Source: Actinokineospora bangkokensis
GTDB taxonomy: Bacteria > Actinomycetota > Actinomycetes > Mycobacteriales > Pseudonocardiaceae
DNA length: 61,938 bases
Reading direction: 5' to 3'
Assembly (NCBI RefSeq): GCF_001940455.1
Contig: NZ_MKQR01000019.1
Location: 1-61,938, forward strand
Part shown: positions 43,904 through 54,570 of the stretch, piece after piece
Layout of the letters: every line of letters begins with the position of its first letter
Numbering within the stretch: position 1 is the stretch's first letter
The notes under the pieces: generated by a model
Database searches by the model: none
What the model saw: only the letters and a program-made list of their open reading frames with translations
Told to the model about the DNA's origin: nothing
Made by a program: the position numbers and the translations under genes

Positions 43904-44352
43904 CGGCCCGGGTCCCGGCGCAGCCTGCGCACCAGCACCGAGTCGCCGCCGTGCTCGTCGAGGTCGGCCAGCAGCACCGCCACCGCCTCGCGCACCACCC
44001 GGCCGCGGTCGACGGCGAGCCCGTGCACCGCGCGCAGCGCCAACCTGGCCTGCTCCAGGGCCAGCAGCTCCTCGTCGGAGACGTACACGGTGATCTTGGA
44101 GGTGTGCTTCTGCCGGGGCGTGCCGCGCGCGGGCGCCTCGGCGGCGGGCGCGGGGGCCTGCTCCGCCGCGGGGGCGGGCGCGGGGTCGAACAGGGTCGCC
44201 GGGCCGGTCTCGCGGTGCCCGCCCGGGCGCGCGGGGGCCGGGCGGGCGTCCCGGCGGGTCGGCGGGGCGTCGGCGGGGACGTGGCGCAGCGGTGGCGGTG
44301 CGGTCGAGCGGAACAGCTCGTCGGCTCCCGGGAGCGGGGTCCTCCTGGTCAC
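43900..44352 (-). CDS. Disordered protein with C-terminal ribbon-helix-helix-like domain
   Basis: 150 residues from GTG overlapping the parA stop by 4 nt. The first 85 residues are Pro/Ala/Arg-rich and unstructured. The last 65 (SKITVYVSDEELLALEQARLALRAV, then DRGRVVREAVAVLLADL) read as a beta-strand and two helices, the pattern of MetJ/CopG/ParG-type DNA-binding domains. Small RHH proteins are common centromere-binding partners of ParA ATPases. Position between parA and scpA supports that role, but the fold is inferred by eye. No family name is certain. Confidence 0.7.
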   Translation of the reverse strand: MTRRTPLPGADELFRSTAPPPLRHVPADAPPTRRDARPAPARPGGHRETGPATLFDPAPAPAAEQAPAPAAEAPARGTPRQKHTSKITVYVSDEELLALEQARLALRAVHGLAVDRGRVVREAVAVLLADLDEHGGDSVLVRRLRRDPGR

Positions 44353-45275
44353 CTGGCGATCACCTCGCGGGCCAGCTGCCGGTAGGCCTTGGCACCCGCC
44401 GACCGAGGCGCCCAGGTGGTGATCGGCTCCCCGGCGACGGTGGTCTCCGGGAAGCGCACGGTGCGGTTGATCGCGGTGTCGAACACCGTGTCGCCGAACG
44501 CCTCGACGACGCGGGCCATGACCTCGCGCGAGTGCAGCGTACGCGGGTCGAACATGGTGGCCAGGATGCCGGTGATGCCCAGCTTGGGGTTGAGCCGGTC
44601 GCGCACCTTGTCGATGGTGTCGATGAGCAGCGCCACGCCGCGCAGGCTGAAGTACTCGCACTCCAGCGGGATGAGCACGCCGTCGGCGGCGGTGAGCGCG
44701 TTGACGGTGAGCAGGCCCAGCGAGGGCTGGCAGTCGACCAGGATGAAGTCGTAGTCGTCGAGCACCGGGCGCAGGGTGCGCATCAGCGAGTGCTCGCGGC
44801 CGACCTCGCTGACCAGCTGCACCTCCGCCGCGGACAGGTCGATGTTGCTGGGCAGCAGGTCCAGGTCGTCGACGCAGGTCCGCATCACCACGTCGCGCAC
44901 CCCCACGGAGCCCTCGATGAGCACGTTGTAGATCGTGCGCTCCAGGTCGTGCGGGGGGATGCCCAGGCCGACCGACAGCGCGCCCTGCGGGTCGAAGTCC
45001 ACCAGCAGCACCCGGCGGCCGTACTCGGTGAGCGCGGCGCCGAGGTTGATCGTGGAGGTGGTCTTGCCGACCCCGCCCTTCTGGTTGCAGATGGCCAGGA
45101 TCCGGGCCGGGCCGTGCCGGTCGAGCAGCGAGGGCTCGGGGATGTGGCGGCGCGGGCGGCCGGTGGGCCCCATCGTCCCGGCGACCAGCGGCTCGTCGGC
45201 ACCGTCGTCGTCGGAGTCCCGCGGCGCGATGTTCAGCTCGACCCGGCGCTGCTGGGACTGCGGTGGTGTCGACAT
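44349..45275 (-). CDS. parA: ParA/Soj-family partition ATPase
   Basis: 308 residues; ATG with AAGGAG ten bases upstream. A 65-residue polar N-terminal tail precedes the ATPase. Deviant Walker A KGGVGKT in ICNQKGGVGKTTSTINLGA, switch region VDFDPQGALSVGLG, and Walker B-like FILVDCQPSLGLLTVNAL are intact. It matches the ATPase that precedes scpA in mycobacteria (Rv1708), distinct from the ori-linked ParA. It probably dimerises with ATP on DNA and is stimulated by a partner, here the adjacent RHH-like protein. Confidence 0.9.
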   Translation of the reverse strand: MSTPPQSQQRRVELNIAPRDSDDDGADEPLVAGTMGPTGRPRRHIPEPSLLDRHGPARILAICNQKGGVGKTTSTINLGAALTEYGRRVLLVDFDPQGALSVGLGIPPHDLERTIYNVLIEGSVGVRDVVMRTCVDDLDLLPSNIDLSAAEVQLVSEVGREHSLMRTLRPVLDDYDFILVDCQPSLGLLTVNALTAADGVLIPLECEYFSLRGVALLIDTIDKVRDRLNPKLGITGILATMFDPRTLHSREVMARVVEAFGDTVFDTAINRTVRFPETTVAGEPITTWAPRSAGAKAYRQLAREVIAR

Positions 45276-45408
45276 GGCGATGTAGCTCCTTGTCGCCTGC
45301 GGTCCTGACCACCGCAGCGTAAGGGCGCGGCCGGTCACCACCAACGCGGCTCGCCGCCGGTCGGTGCGCGCTGTTGCGCCCGGTCGGGCCGGGCGGGGGC
45401 GGGTGCGA

Positions 45409-45714
45409 TCAGGCGCCGACGCGCTCGGTGGCGCCGAGGACGGCGGCCAGCAGCCCGGGGAACAGGGCGTCGAGGTCGGCGCGGCGCAGCGAGAGCAGCC
45501 GCTGGTTGCCGTCCGGGCGGGTGTGGGTGACCCCCGCCTCGCGCAGCACCCGCAGGTGCTGCGACAGGGTCGACTTGGCCACCGAGACGTCGAGGTCGCC
45601 GCAGGACAGCTCGCCCGCGCGGGCGAGCTGGCGCACGACGGCGAGCCGGGTGGGGTCGCTCAGCGCGTGCAGCACCGAGGGCAACCGGACCTGGTCCATC
45701 GTCGGCTCGTCCAC
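45409..45714 (-). CDS. ArsR-family transcriptional repressor
   Basis: 101 residues from GTG; an internal ATG at residue 6 is an alternative. A single winged helix-turn-helix: LHALSDPTRLAVVRQLARAGELSCGDLDVSVAKSTLSQHLRVLREAGVTHTRPDGNQRLLSLR. The one Cys (in LSCGDL) is not the CxC metal site of classical ArsR or SmtB, so it is probably not a metal sensor of that type. It resembles stand-alone regulators that act next to small oxidoreductase or transport genes. The downstream Gfo/Idh/MocA gene lies on its upstream side and may be unrelated. Confidence 0.87.
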   Translation of the reverse strand: MDEPTMDQVRLPSVLHALSDPTRLAVVRQLARAGELSCGDLDVSVAKSTLSQHLRVLREAGVTHTRPDGNQRLLSLRRADLDALFPGLLAAVLGATERVGA

Positions 45715-45757
45715 GCGCCCACAGTAGGGGACGCGGGTACCCGCCTGGGAACCCCGA

Positions 45758-46771
45758 TCAACCCCCGTCAGCGGCGAACCGGGTGCCGAGCGCGGCGCGG
45801 GCGGTGTCCATCAGCCCCATGAGCGCGAGGGTGGCGGCGTGCGGGACGAGCGGGCTCTGCGCCTCCCCGGCGCGCAGGCACCGGGCGACCTCGGTGAACT
45901 GCGGCCCGTAGCCGGACCCGGGCAGGTCGGCGGTGTGCACCCGGGGCTCGGGGTCCGCGGCGGGGCTGTGCACCACCAGCTCCGAGGGCCGGTACAGCGG
46001 GCTGCCGAACCGCAGCCACCCGCGGGTGCCGACGACGGTCGCGGTACCTGGCATGACCGCCTCCACCGAGCAGGCCACGTGCGCGAACCGGCCGCCCGGG
46101 TAGGACAGCTGGAGCGCGGCGGTGGCGTCGGACCCGGTCGGCGACAGCGAGCCGGTCGCGGTGGTCCCCTCGGGGACGCCGAGGAACAGCAGCGGGTACG
46201 TGGCCGGGTAGACGCCCAGGTCGAGCAGCGCGGAGCCGCCCGCGTCCAGGTCGAACAGCCGGTGCGCCGGGTCGTAGGGGAACGGCCAGCCCAGGTCGGC
46301 GGTCACCGACACCACGTCCCCGATCGCCCCCTCGGCCACCAGGTCGCCGGCCAGGCGCACCAGCGGGTGCAGGCGCGTCCACAGGGCCTCCATGCAGAAC
46401 ACGTCGCGCTCCCCCGCCGCGGCGATGACCTCGCGGGCCTGGCGCTGGGTGAGGGTGAACGCCTTCTCGACCAGGACGTGCTTGCCCGCCTCGATGGCCA
46501 GCAGGGCGTGCTCGTGGTGCTGGCCGTGGGTGGTGGCGATGTAGACGACGTCGACGTCCGGGTCGGACACCAGGTCCCGGTAGGAGCCGTAGGCGTGCGG
46601 GGCGCCGAGGGCGTCGGCGGTGGCCCGGGCCCGCCGCTGGTCGCGGGCGCCGACGGCGTGCACGGTGCAGTCGGGGGTGTCGCGCAGGTCGGCGCCCGCG
46701 CTGCCCGCGATCCCACCCGCGCCGAGGACGCCCCAGCGCACGGGTCCGTCGTGGGTGATCGGTGCGGGCAT
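45758..46771 (-). CDS. Gfo/Idh/MocA-family NAD(P)-dependent oxidoreductase
   Basis: 337 residues; ATG with GGGGAGG upstream. Rossmann domain with WGVLGAGGIAGSAGADL, then the family signature VEKAF in HGQHHEHALLAIEAGKHVLVEKAFTLT, where the Lys takes part in catalysis. The C-terminal GFO_IDH_MocA_C domain (ALLDLGVYPATYPLLFLG) provides the substrate pocket. Close in style to trans-1,2-dihydrobenzene-1,2-diol/glucose-fructose oxidoreductase-like members that act on sugars or diols. Substrate unknown. It interrupts the xerD-parA neighbourhood seen in mycobacteria. Confidence 0.88.
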   Translation of the reverse strand: MPAPITHDGPVRWGVLGAGGIAGSAGADLRDTPDCTVHAVGARDQRRARATADALGAPHAYGSYRDLVSDPDVDVVYIATTHGQHHEHALLAIEAGKHVLVEKAFTLTQRQAREVIAAAGERDVFCMEALWTRLHPLVRLAGDLVAEGAIGDVVSVTADLGWPFPYDPAHRLFDLDAGGSALLDLGVYPATYPLLFLGVPEGTTATGSLSPTGSDATAALQLSYPGGRFAHVACSVEAVMPGTATVVGTRGWLRFGSPLYRPSELVVHSPAADPEPRVHTADLPGSGYGPQFTEVARCLRAGEAQSPLVPHAATLALMGLMDTARAALGTRFAADGG

Positions 46772-46805
46772 CGGGTTCCTCCCCGGGGTGGGCTGCCCCG
46801 CGGGG

Positions 46806-47729
46806 TCAGCGGGTGGCGCGCGGGTGGGCGGTCGCGTAGACCTCGCGCAGGGTGGTGACGGTGACCAGGGTGTAGATCTGGGTGGTGGTGACCGAGGCGT
46901 GCCCCAGCAGCTCCTGCACCACCCGCACGTCCGCCCCGCCTTCGATGAGGTGGGTGGCGAAGGAGTGCCGCAGGGTGTGCGGGGACACCGGCACGGTGAT
47001 GCCCGCCTGCTCGGCCGCCACCTTGAGGGTGTTCCACGCGCTCTGCCGCGACAACCGCCCGCCGCGCAGGTTGAGGAACACCGCCGGGGTGCCGCGGCCG
47101 CGGGTGGCCAGGTCGGGGCGGGCGCGCACCAGGTAGGCGTCGAGCGCGCGCAGGGCCGGGCGGCCGATGGGCACCAGCCGCTGCTTGCCGCCCTTGCCGT
47201 CGAGCAGCACCGTGCGCTCGGTGGCGTCGACGTCGTCGAGGTCGAGGCCGACCGCCTCGGAGATGCGGGCGCCGGTGGAGTACAGCAGCTCCAGCAGCGC
47301 CCGGTCGCGCAGCGTGCCGGGGCCGTCGCCGTGCGGGGTCTCCAGCAACCGCAGCACGTCGTCGACCGGCAGCGCCTTGGGCAGCCGCCGCGGCGGGGTC
47401 GGCGGCTTGACCTCGCGGGCGGCGTCGTGCCCGGTCAGCCCCTCGCGCACGGCGAAGCGGTGCAGCCCGCGCACGGCCACCAGCGCCCGGGCGGCGGAGG
47501 AGGCGGCCAGCGGCGGGTGCGCGTCGTCGCCCTCGCGCAGCCGGGCCAGGAAGTCCGCGACCTGGGCCTCGGTGACCGCGCCGAGGTCGTCGACCCCGGC
47601 GCGGGCCAGGTGGTCGAGGTAGCGGCGCAGGTCGCGGGTGTAGCCGTCGAGGGTGTTGACCGCGGTGCCGCGCTCCACGGCGAGGTGGTCCAGGTAGGTG
47701 CGGAGGACCGGCTCCGGGGCGGCGGGCAC
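46806..47729 (-). CDS. xerD: Site-specific tyrosine recombinase XerD
   Basis: 307 residues from GTG. TAACAT (minus strand, 47742-47737) ends about 7 nt before the GTG, which suggests a leaderless transcript. SAM-like N-terminal domain ([27 protein letters not shown]) and catalytic domain with the full R-K-H-R-H-Y set: [46 protein letters not shown]. With XerC it would resolve chromosome dimers at dif. The location next to the NUDIX-pyrG genes is as in mycobacteria, so it is the housekeeping copy and not a phage integrase. Confidence 0.94.
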   Translation of the reverse strand: MPAAPEPVLRTYLDHLAVERGTAVNTLDGYTRDLRRYLDHLARAGVDDLGAVTEAQVADFLARLREGDDAHPPLAASSAARALVAVRGLHRFAVREGLTGHDAAREVKPPTPPRRLPKALPVDDVLRLLETPHGDGPGTLRDRALLELLYSTGARISEAVGLDLDDVDATERTVLLDGKGGKQRLVPIGRPALRALDAYLVRARPDLATRGRGTPAVFLNLRGGRLSRQSAWNTLKVAAEQAGITVPVSPHTLRHSFATHLIEGGADVRVVQELLGHASVTTTQIYTLVTVTTLREVYATAHPRATR

Positions 47730-47842
47730 CCCCGGGATGTTAGGGCGTGCGCGCGGCCCGCGGCGGGGGCGACGCGCGGGCGCGCGGGTGTGGGCGGCGC
47801 CGCGTGCGGAAACCGGACGCGGCCCCCGTTCGTCAGAGGTGC

Positions 47843-48406
47843 ATGACCGCTCCCCGAGAACCCGGTGACCCGGATCTGGTCCGCATCGGCACCTTGGAGC
47901 GCGAGGACGCCATCCGCGTCCTGGGGGAGCACTTCGCCGCGGGCAGGCTCCAGGTCGACGAGTACGACGAGCGCGCGCGGGTGGCCGCGGCGGCGGTGAA
48001 CCGGGCCGAGCTGCGGGCGCTGTTCACCGACCTGCCCGCGCCCTACCCGCCGTTCCTGGCGCCCCCGGTGTGGTCGGCCGCGGCGATGCCACCCCCGCCC
48101 CGGGTGCTCCCCGGGCCGCCGGTCGCGGGCCCCTACCCGGTGGCGCCCCCGCCCGGGGTGCTGCCGGTCTACCCGGGCACCTCCCGGTACGAGGTGGGGA
48201 TGTCCGACAAGTCCCGGGTCACCGCCGGGGTGTTGCAGATCCTGTTCCCGACCCTGGGCATCGGCCGGTTCTACACCGGCGACACCGGCATCGCGATCGC
48301 CCAGCTGCTGACCTGCGGCGGCTTCGGCATCTGGGGCCTGGTCGACGGCATCATCCTGCTGGCCAACGGCGGCACCGACGGCCACGGGCGCAGGCTGCGC
48401 GACTAG
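47843..48406 (+). CDS. DUF1707 and TM2 domain membrane protein
   Basis: 187 residues; ATG with GAGG close upstream. N-terminal DUF1707 ([38 protein letters not shown]), a Pro-rich middle with repeated PPP and GPP runs, then a TM2 domain: a positively charged [10 protein letters not shown] followed by two membrane helices with the [39 protein letters not shown] pattern. Both ends of the protein are probably cytoplasmic. TM2 proteins have no agreed biochemical role. It lies on the opposite strand inside the otherwise conserved pyrG-NUDIX-xerD order. Confidence 0.88.
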   Translation: MTAPREPGDPDLVRIGTLEREDAIRVLGEHFAAGRLQVDEYDERARVAAAAVNRAELRALFTDLPAPYPPFLAPPVWSAAAMPPPPRVLPGPPVAGPYPVAPPPGVLPVYPGTSRYEVGMSDKSRVTAGVLQILFPTLGIGRFYTGDTGIAIAQLLTCGGFGIWGLVDGIILLANGGTDGHGRRLRD

Positions 48407-48488
48407 GGGCGCACGCCTGTCTGTCCCGCCCGAGGCAACCCGGCACGACGACGCACGGCTGAGGCCACCCTGGCGTGGAGCGCGCCCT

Positions 48489-48526
48489 GGCGTCGGGTCG
48501 GGGTAGTGGCGCCCCGACCCGACGCC
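48489..48526. terminator. Bidirectional terminator between the TM2 and NUDIX genes
   Basis: A perfect 15-bp stem (GGCGTCGGGTCGGGG with its complement) with an 8-nt loop. It abuts the NUDIX stop codon and lies 82 nt past the TM2 gene. Confidence 0.78.
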
Positions 48527-48527
48527 G

Positions 48528-50974
<2,447 letters not shown>

Positions 50975-50995
50975 TCACCCTAACACCCACCCGGC

Positions 50996-51035
50996 GGGCC
51001 CGTCCGCTCCCGGTGCGCCGGGCGCGGGCGGGCCC
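50996..51035 (-). terminator. Terminator behind the secreted-protein gene
   Basis: A 12-bp stem with one G-T pair (GGGCCCGTCCGC with GCGGGCGGGCCC) and a 16-nt loop, 11 nt past the stop of the 216-residue secreted protein on the minus strand. Confidence 0.6.
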
Positions 51036-51046
51036 TGCTCACCGGG

Positions 51047-51697
51047 TCAGGGGGTGGGCCTGCACGAGGTGGCGCCGACGACGACCTCCCCGGTGATGCC
51101 GGAGGCGGGCAGGAACCGCACGTGCAGCATGTTCAGCTCGATGCTGCCGTCGTTCGGGGTGGGCAGCAGCACCTCGTTGAAGGTGGCGGTGGCGAGCACC
51201 GTGGTGCCCGCGGTGAGGTTCTTGGCGTAGTTGGCGGGCACCGGGCTGGGCAGCCCGGAGATGCCGCTGAGCCCGCTGAACGACCAGCTCGCCCGGGTGC
51301 CGCCCTGGTCGGCCTGGCAGGTGGTGGTGTAGCTGGTCAGCTTCACCCGCGGGCCGCCGAGGCTGACCAGCGCCGACAGCTCGAAGGAGGTCCCGGTGGC
51401 GGTCGAGGTGGTCGTGGTGAGGTCGAAGTCGGGGTCGACCACGGTGGTGGTGCAGGTGGACGTGGCGCCGCCGAAGCGGACCCCGCTGCCGGTCACCAAC
51501 CCCGAGGTCACCGAGGTGGGGCCGCTGATCGAGCACTGCCCCACGTCCGGGATGGCGGTGCTGGTGCCCGCCTTGACGAAGCCCGCCCACCCCGCGGAGG
51601 CGACCCCGGGCTGCGCCGTCGCCGCGGCGGGCAGCGCCCCCGCGAACAGGGCTGCGGCGACCGCCGCGGTCGTCGCCAGTCGTGCTGCGCGCGTCAT
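51047..51697 (-). CDS. Secreted beta-rich protein, unknown
   Basis: 216 residues; ATG with AGGAG seven bases upstream. Sec signal peptide (MTRAARLATTAAVAAALFAGALPAAATAQ). The mature part is Ser/Thr/Gly-rich with alternating hydrophobic residues, four Cys (QCSISG, TSTCTTT, TTTCQAD, TSCRPT), and no membrane anchor. The pattern suggests a disulfide-bonded beta-sandwich exported to the surface or medium. It resembles the loose group of actinobacterial choice-of-anchor-type exported proteins, but I cannot place it securely. It sits between mctB and pyrG, which are adjacent in mycobacteria, and has its own terminator. Confidence 0.68.
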   Translation of the reverse strand: MTRAARLATTAAVAAALFAGALPAAATAQPGVASAGWAGFVKAGTSTAIPDVGQCSISGPTSVTSGLVTGSGVRFGGATSTCTTTVVDPDFDLTTTTSTATGTSFELSALVSLGGPRVKLTSYTTTCQADQGGTRASWSFSGLSGISGLPSPVPANYAKNLTAGTTVLATATFNEVLLPTPNDGSIELNMLHVRFLPASGITGEVVVGATSCRPTP

Positions 51698-51886
51698 GTA
51701 CCACTCCTGCTGTGCCCCTGACGGACCTGTTTCCGTCATGGCCTGCATCGGTGCGCGCGGCCGGGGAATAACCAACGTGGAACACGTCGCACCCTGACGG
51801 GAAGCACCTTCGCCCGTTCGTGGGCCGCGGCGCTCACCTCCGGTCACCGAACCACCGTCCGGGTCAGCCGCGCGCCCCGTCCGCGC

Positions 51887-52828
51887 CTACTCGGCGGGCG
51901 CGCCAGGGGCGGGCGCCTGGGCGCTGCCCGCGGTGCCGTAGCGGCCGGACTTCTCCTGGAGCTGCTCGGCCAGCGCCAGCACGGTGACGACCCGCCCGGC
52001 CGGGGTGTCCACGTTGTCCACAGTGGACAAGATGGAGGTGGCGGCGGTGTCCGCGCGGACCACGCCCACCGGGCCGGTGCCGTCCGCCGAGCCCGCCCGG
52101 CCCGCGAGCACCGCCCCCGCGCCGGACCGGTCGACCTGGGTGGCGAAGCGGGCGATCACGGCCGCCTCGTCCCCGGCGCCGTCCCCGGTGTACCGCCCGC
52201 CGGTCAGCACCACCGCCAGCTGCGCGGGCCGCAGCTCCCCCGCCACCGTGACGAACCCGCCGTCGGAGAGCCCGCGCAGCGCCGCGGTCGACTCGGCGGC
52301 GGAGACCTGCGGCTGGTTGTTCGCCTTGGAGATCAGCACCAGCGGCCCCAGCAGCCCGCCCGCCAGCGTCCCCGGGTCGGAGGCGGTGGGCAGCTGCACC
52401 CCCGCGGGCAGCAGCCGGGTGACGATGTCGCGCAGCTCGTCGGACCGGGCCTGGTCGGTGAACGCCCCGGTCAGCTGGAGCTCGCCGGTGACCGTCGCCC
52501 CCGAGGCGGTGACCAGCGCCTTGACCCCGTCGCGGTCCACCGGGTCGGCGTCGGCGGTGGTGATCAGCACGACCGTGCGCTTGTCCAGGGCCCCCCGCAC
52601 GGCCAGCGGCCCCACGGCCGCGGCGAAGGAGTCGGCGTCGCCCAGGCGGGCGGTGAGCGCGTTGCGCTGCTGCTCCAGGTCGCTGACCTGCGTGCCCAGG
52701 TCGGAGTTCTGCGAGTTCAGCCCGGACAGCAGCGACCGGCTCAGCGTCGTCGACCCCAGCAGCACGCCCAGCGCCAGCGCCAGGAACACCGCCGCGATCG
52801 AGATGATGTGGTAGCGCAGCGAGATCAC
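51887..52828 (-). CDS. mctB: MctB/SteB-like membrane-anchored outer protein
   Basis: 313 residues from GTG overlapping the steA stop by 4 nt. One N-terminal membrane helix (YHIISIAAVFLALALGVLLGS), a coiled-coil segment (NSQNSDLGTQVSDLEQQRNALTARLGDA), then a long extracytoplasmic region. The pattern matches Rv1698 (MctB, linked to copper export and outer-membrane permeability) and corynebacterial SteB, which works with SteA at the division site. Gene order steA-steB is as in those genera. Here the coiled coil probably contacts SteA. Copper role not testable from sequence. Confidence 0.88.
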   Translation of the reverse strand: MISLRYHIISIAAVFLALALGVLLGSTTLSRSLLSGLNSQNSDLGTQVSDLEQQRNALTARLGDADSFAAAVGPLAVRGALDKRTVVLITTADADPVDRDGVKALVTASGATVTGELQLTGAFTDQARSDELRDIVTRLLPAGVQLPTASDPGTLAGGLLGPLVLISKANNQPQVSAAESTAALRGLSDGGFVTVAGELRPAQLAVVLTGGRYTGDGAGDEAAVIARFATQVDRSGAGAVLAGRAGSADGTGPVGVVRADTAATSILSTVDNVDTPAGRVVTVLALAEQLQEKSGRYGTAGSAQAPAPGAPAE

Positions 52829-54009
52829 GAGAACAGCCCCCCGACCCACCCGGTCACCGCGTGCCAGGTGTCGACGACCCAGTCGGTGTAGGCGCCACCG
52901 ACCCCCGAGACCGCCACGGCGGCGGCCACCGCCACCAGGGCGGCCAGCACCAGCAGCACCACCGCCCACGCCGACACCCGGCTGCGGTGCAGCACCGCCA
53001 CCGCCTTGGCGTCGACCAGCTTGCTGCCCAGCCGCAGCCGGGTCAGGAACGTCGACGGGTTCGACCCCGAGCGGCCCCGGTCCAGGAACTCGCGCAGGGT
53101 GGCCTGGAACCCCACCGTCACCACCAGGTCCGCCTCGTGCACGTCCACCAGCAGCAGCGCCAGGTCCTCGGCGTTGCCCGACGCGGGGAAGGTCACCGCG
53201 CCGATCCCCAGGTCCTGCACCCGGCTCAGCCCCGGCGCCTGCCCGTCGGTGGTCGCGGGTACCACCACCTCGGCCCCCGACCGCAGCGCCGCGGTGGAGA
53301 TCCCGTCCGGGTCCCCGACGATGACGTGCGGGGTGTGCCCGGCTTCGCGCAGCGCGTCGGCCCCGGACTCCACCCCGACCAGCACCGGCCGGTGCTCGCC
53401 CAGGTACCGCTTGAGCGCCTTGAGGTCCTCCACGTGGCCGTTGCCCGGGGCCACCACGACCACCTGCCGCCCGCGCACCGGGGTGCGCAGCTCGGGCACC
53501 CCCACGCCCTCCAGGATCAGCGTGCGCTCCCGGCGCAGGAACTCGATGGTGTTGGCCGAGAACGCCTCCAGCTGCGCCGACATCCCCGCCTTGGCCTCGA
53601 CCATCTGGTCGGCCACCGACGAGGCGGTCTGCCGGGTCCCCGACACCAGCTCCTGCTCGCCGAGGAACACCGACCCCTCGTGCAGCCGGACCTTGCTGCC
53701 CTCCTTGACCACCCGCAGCGCGTCAGCGCCCACCCCGTCGATGAGCGGCACGCCCGCGTCGAGCAGCAGCTCCGGGCCCATGTTCGGGAACCGGCCGCTG
53801 ATCGACGGCGAGGCGTTGACCACCCCGACCACCTCCGCGTCGACCAGCGCCGCCGCGGTCGCCCGGTCGAGGTCGAGCTGGTCGAGCACGGCGACGTCCC
53901 CGGGGGACAGCCGCCGCAGCAGGTCGGTGGTGCGCCGGTCGACCCTGGCGATGCCGGTCACCCCGGGCAGGGCGGGCTTGGACCGGTGGAGCAGGCCGGA
54001 GAGCTTCAT
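52825..54009 (-). CDS. steA: SteA-like putative cytokinetic ring protein
   Basis: 394 residues from ATG; no strong ribosome-binding site is seen, and the segment upstream is repetitive. The N-terminal two thirds are cytoplasmic: GIARVDRRTTDLLRRLSPGDVAVLDQLDLDR, VVVVAPGNGHVEDLKALKRYL, VIVGDPDGIS, which resemble the thiamin pyrophosphokinase-like fold noted for SteA (Rv1697). A membrane helix lies near residues 350-375 (WAVVLLVLAALVAVAAAVAVSG). SteA supports septation and cell-wall integrity in corynebacteria together with SteB. Overlaps steB by 4 nt. Confidence 0.88.
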   Translation of the reverse strand: MKLSGLLHRSKPALPGVTGIARVDRRTTDLLRRLSPGDVAVLDQLDLDRATAAALVDAEVVGVVNASPSISGRFPNMGPELLLDAGVPLIDGVGADALRVVKEGSKVRLHEGSVFLGEQELVSGTRQTASSVADQMVEAKAGMSAQLEAFSANTIEFLRRERTLILEGVGVPELRTPVRGRQVVVVAPGNGHVEDLKALKRYLGEHRPVLVGVESGADALREAGHTPHVIVGDPDGISTAALRSGAEVVVPATTDGQAPGLSRVQDLGIGAVTFPASGNAEDLALLLVDVHEADLVVTVGFQATLREFLDRGRSGSNPSTFLTRLRLGSKLVDAKAVAVLHRSRVSAWAVVLLVLAALVAVAAAVAVSGVGGAYTDWVVDTWHAVTGWVGGLFS

Positions 54010-54298
54010 GCCCGCGATCGTGAACCACCGCACCGCCCCCGCCGGTGTGCCACGCCGGTCGGGACGCCGCTCCGCCCACAGTGGACAGTGCGCTGTCCTC
54101 GCAGGTCACCGACCGTCCGTGACGACCACTCACCCGAACGGGGCGTCCCACGTGGACGAAGCCCGACCAGCGCCTGCCGTCTCCCGCCCACGGCACACGC
54201 ACCGCGCACACCGACCCCGACCACCCACGGACGAGTGGATTCCCGCCACGCCCACCCGTGGCCACTGTCCGCACGGCACCGCTCCGGGACGTACCGGT

Positions 54299-54570
54299 GG
54301 GGGCGGACGCCCGTGGTGCCAGACCGGGGACGATGCCGGGCGGGGACGAGAGGGCGGCCGGCGGGAGAAATCCAGCACGGCCCCGCCCCACCCGGGGGCA
54401 GGCGCCCGTGGCGCCAAACCGGGAACGATGCCGGGCGGGGACGAGGGGCAGGTGGCGGGGGACATCCAGCACAGCCCCCCGGCCCCACCTGGGGGCAGGC
54501 GCCCGTGGTGCCAGGCCGGGGACGATGCCGGGCGGGGACGAGGGGGCGGGCGGCGGGAGAAAATCGACTA
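54299..54570. repeat. ~96-bp direct tandem repeat, 2 full copies plus 1 partial
   Basis: Units start at 54299, 54394 and 54491 (periods 95 and 97 bp); the third runs into the recN stop codon. Each has a GGGGGC(A/G)G(G/A)CGCCCGTGG(T/C)GCC head, a near-invariant core ACGATGCCGGGCGGGGACGA and a GC-rich tail (GGCGGGAGAAATCCAGCAC in copy 1). Internal GGCGCC palindromes and CCGCCCC/GGGGGCGG pairings allow stem-loops. The surrounding 54010-54567 gap has no believable gene. A fourth partial copy is at 34351-34396. Confidence 0.85.

Noticed and set aside
45409..46771. ArsR and Gfo/Idh/MocA genes read as one regulated operon
   Set aside because: The ArsR gene is transcribed after a 43-nt gap from the oxidoreductase, but no operator palindrome is visible and the pair is not a known unit, so I did not claim regulation.
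46806..47729. XerD gene as a mark of an integrated element
   Set aside because: Its neighbours match the conserved chromosomal order and no attachment-site repeats or phage genes are present.
54006..54488. Several 110-250 codon frames across the recN-steA gap
   Set aside because: They run through the tandem repeat, change frame between copies and have no ribosome-binding site.
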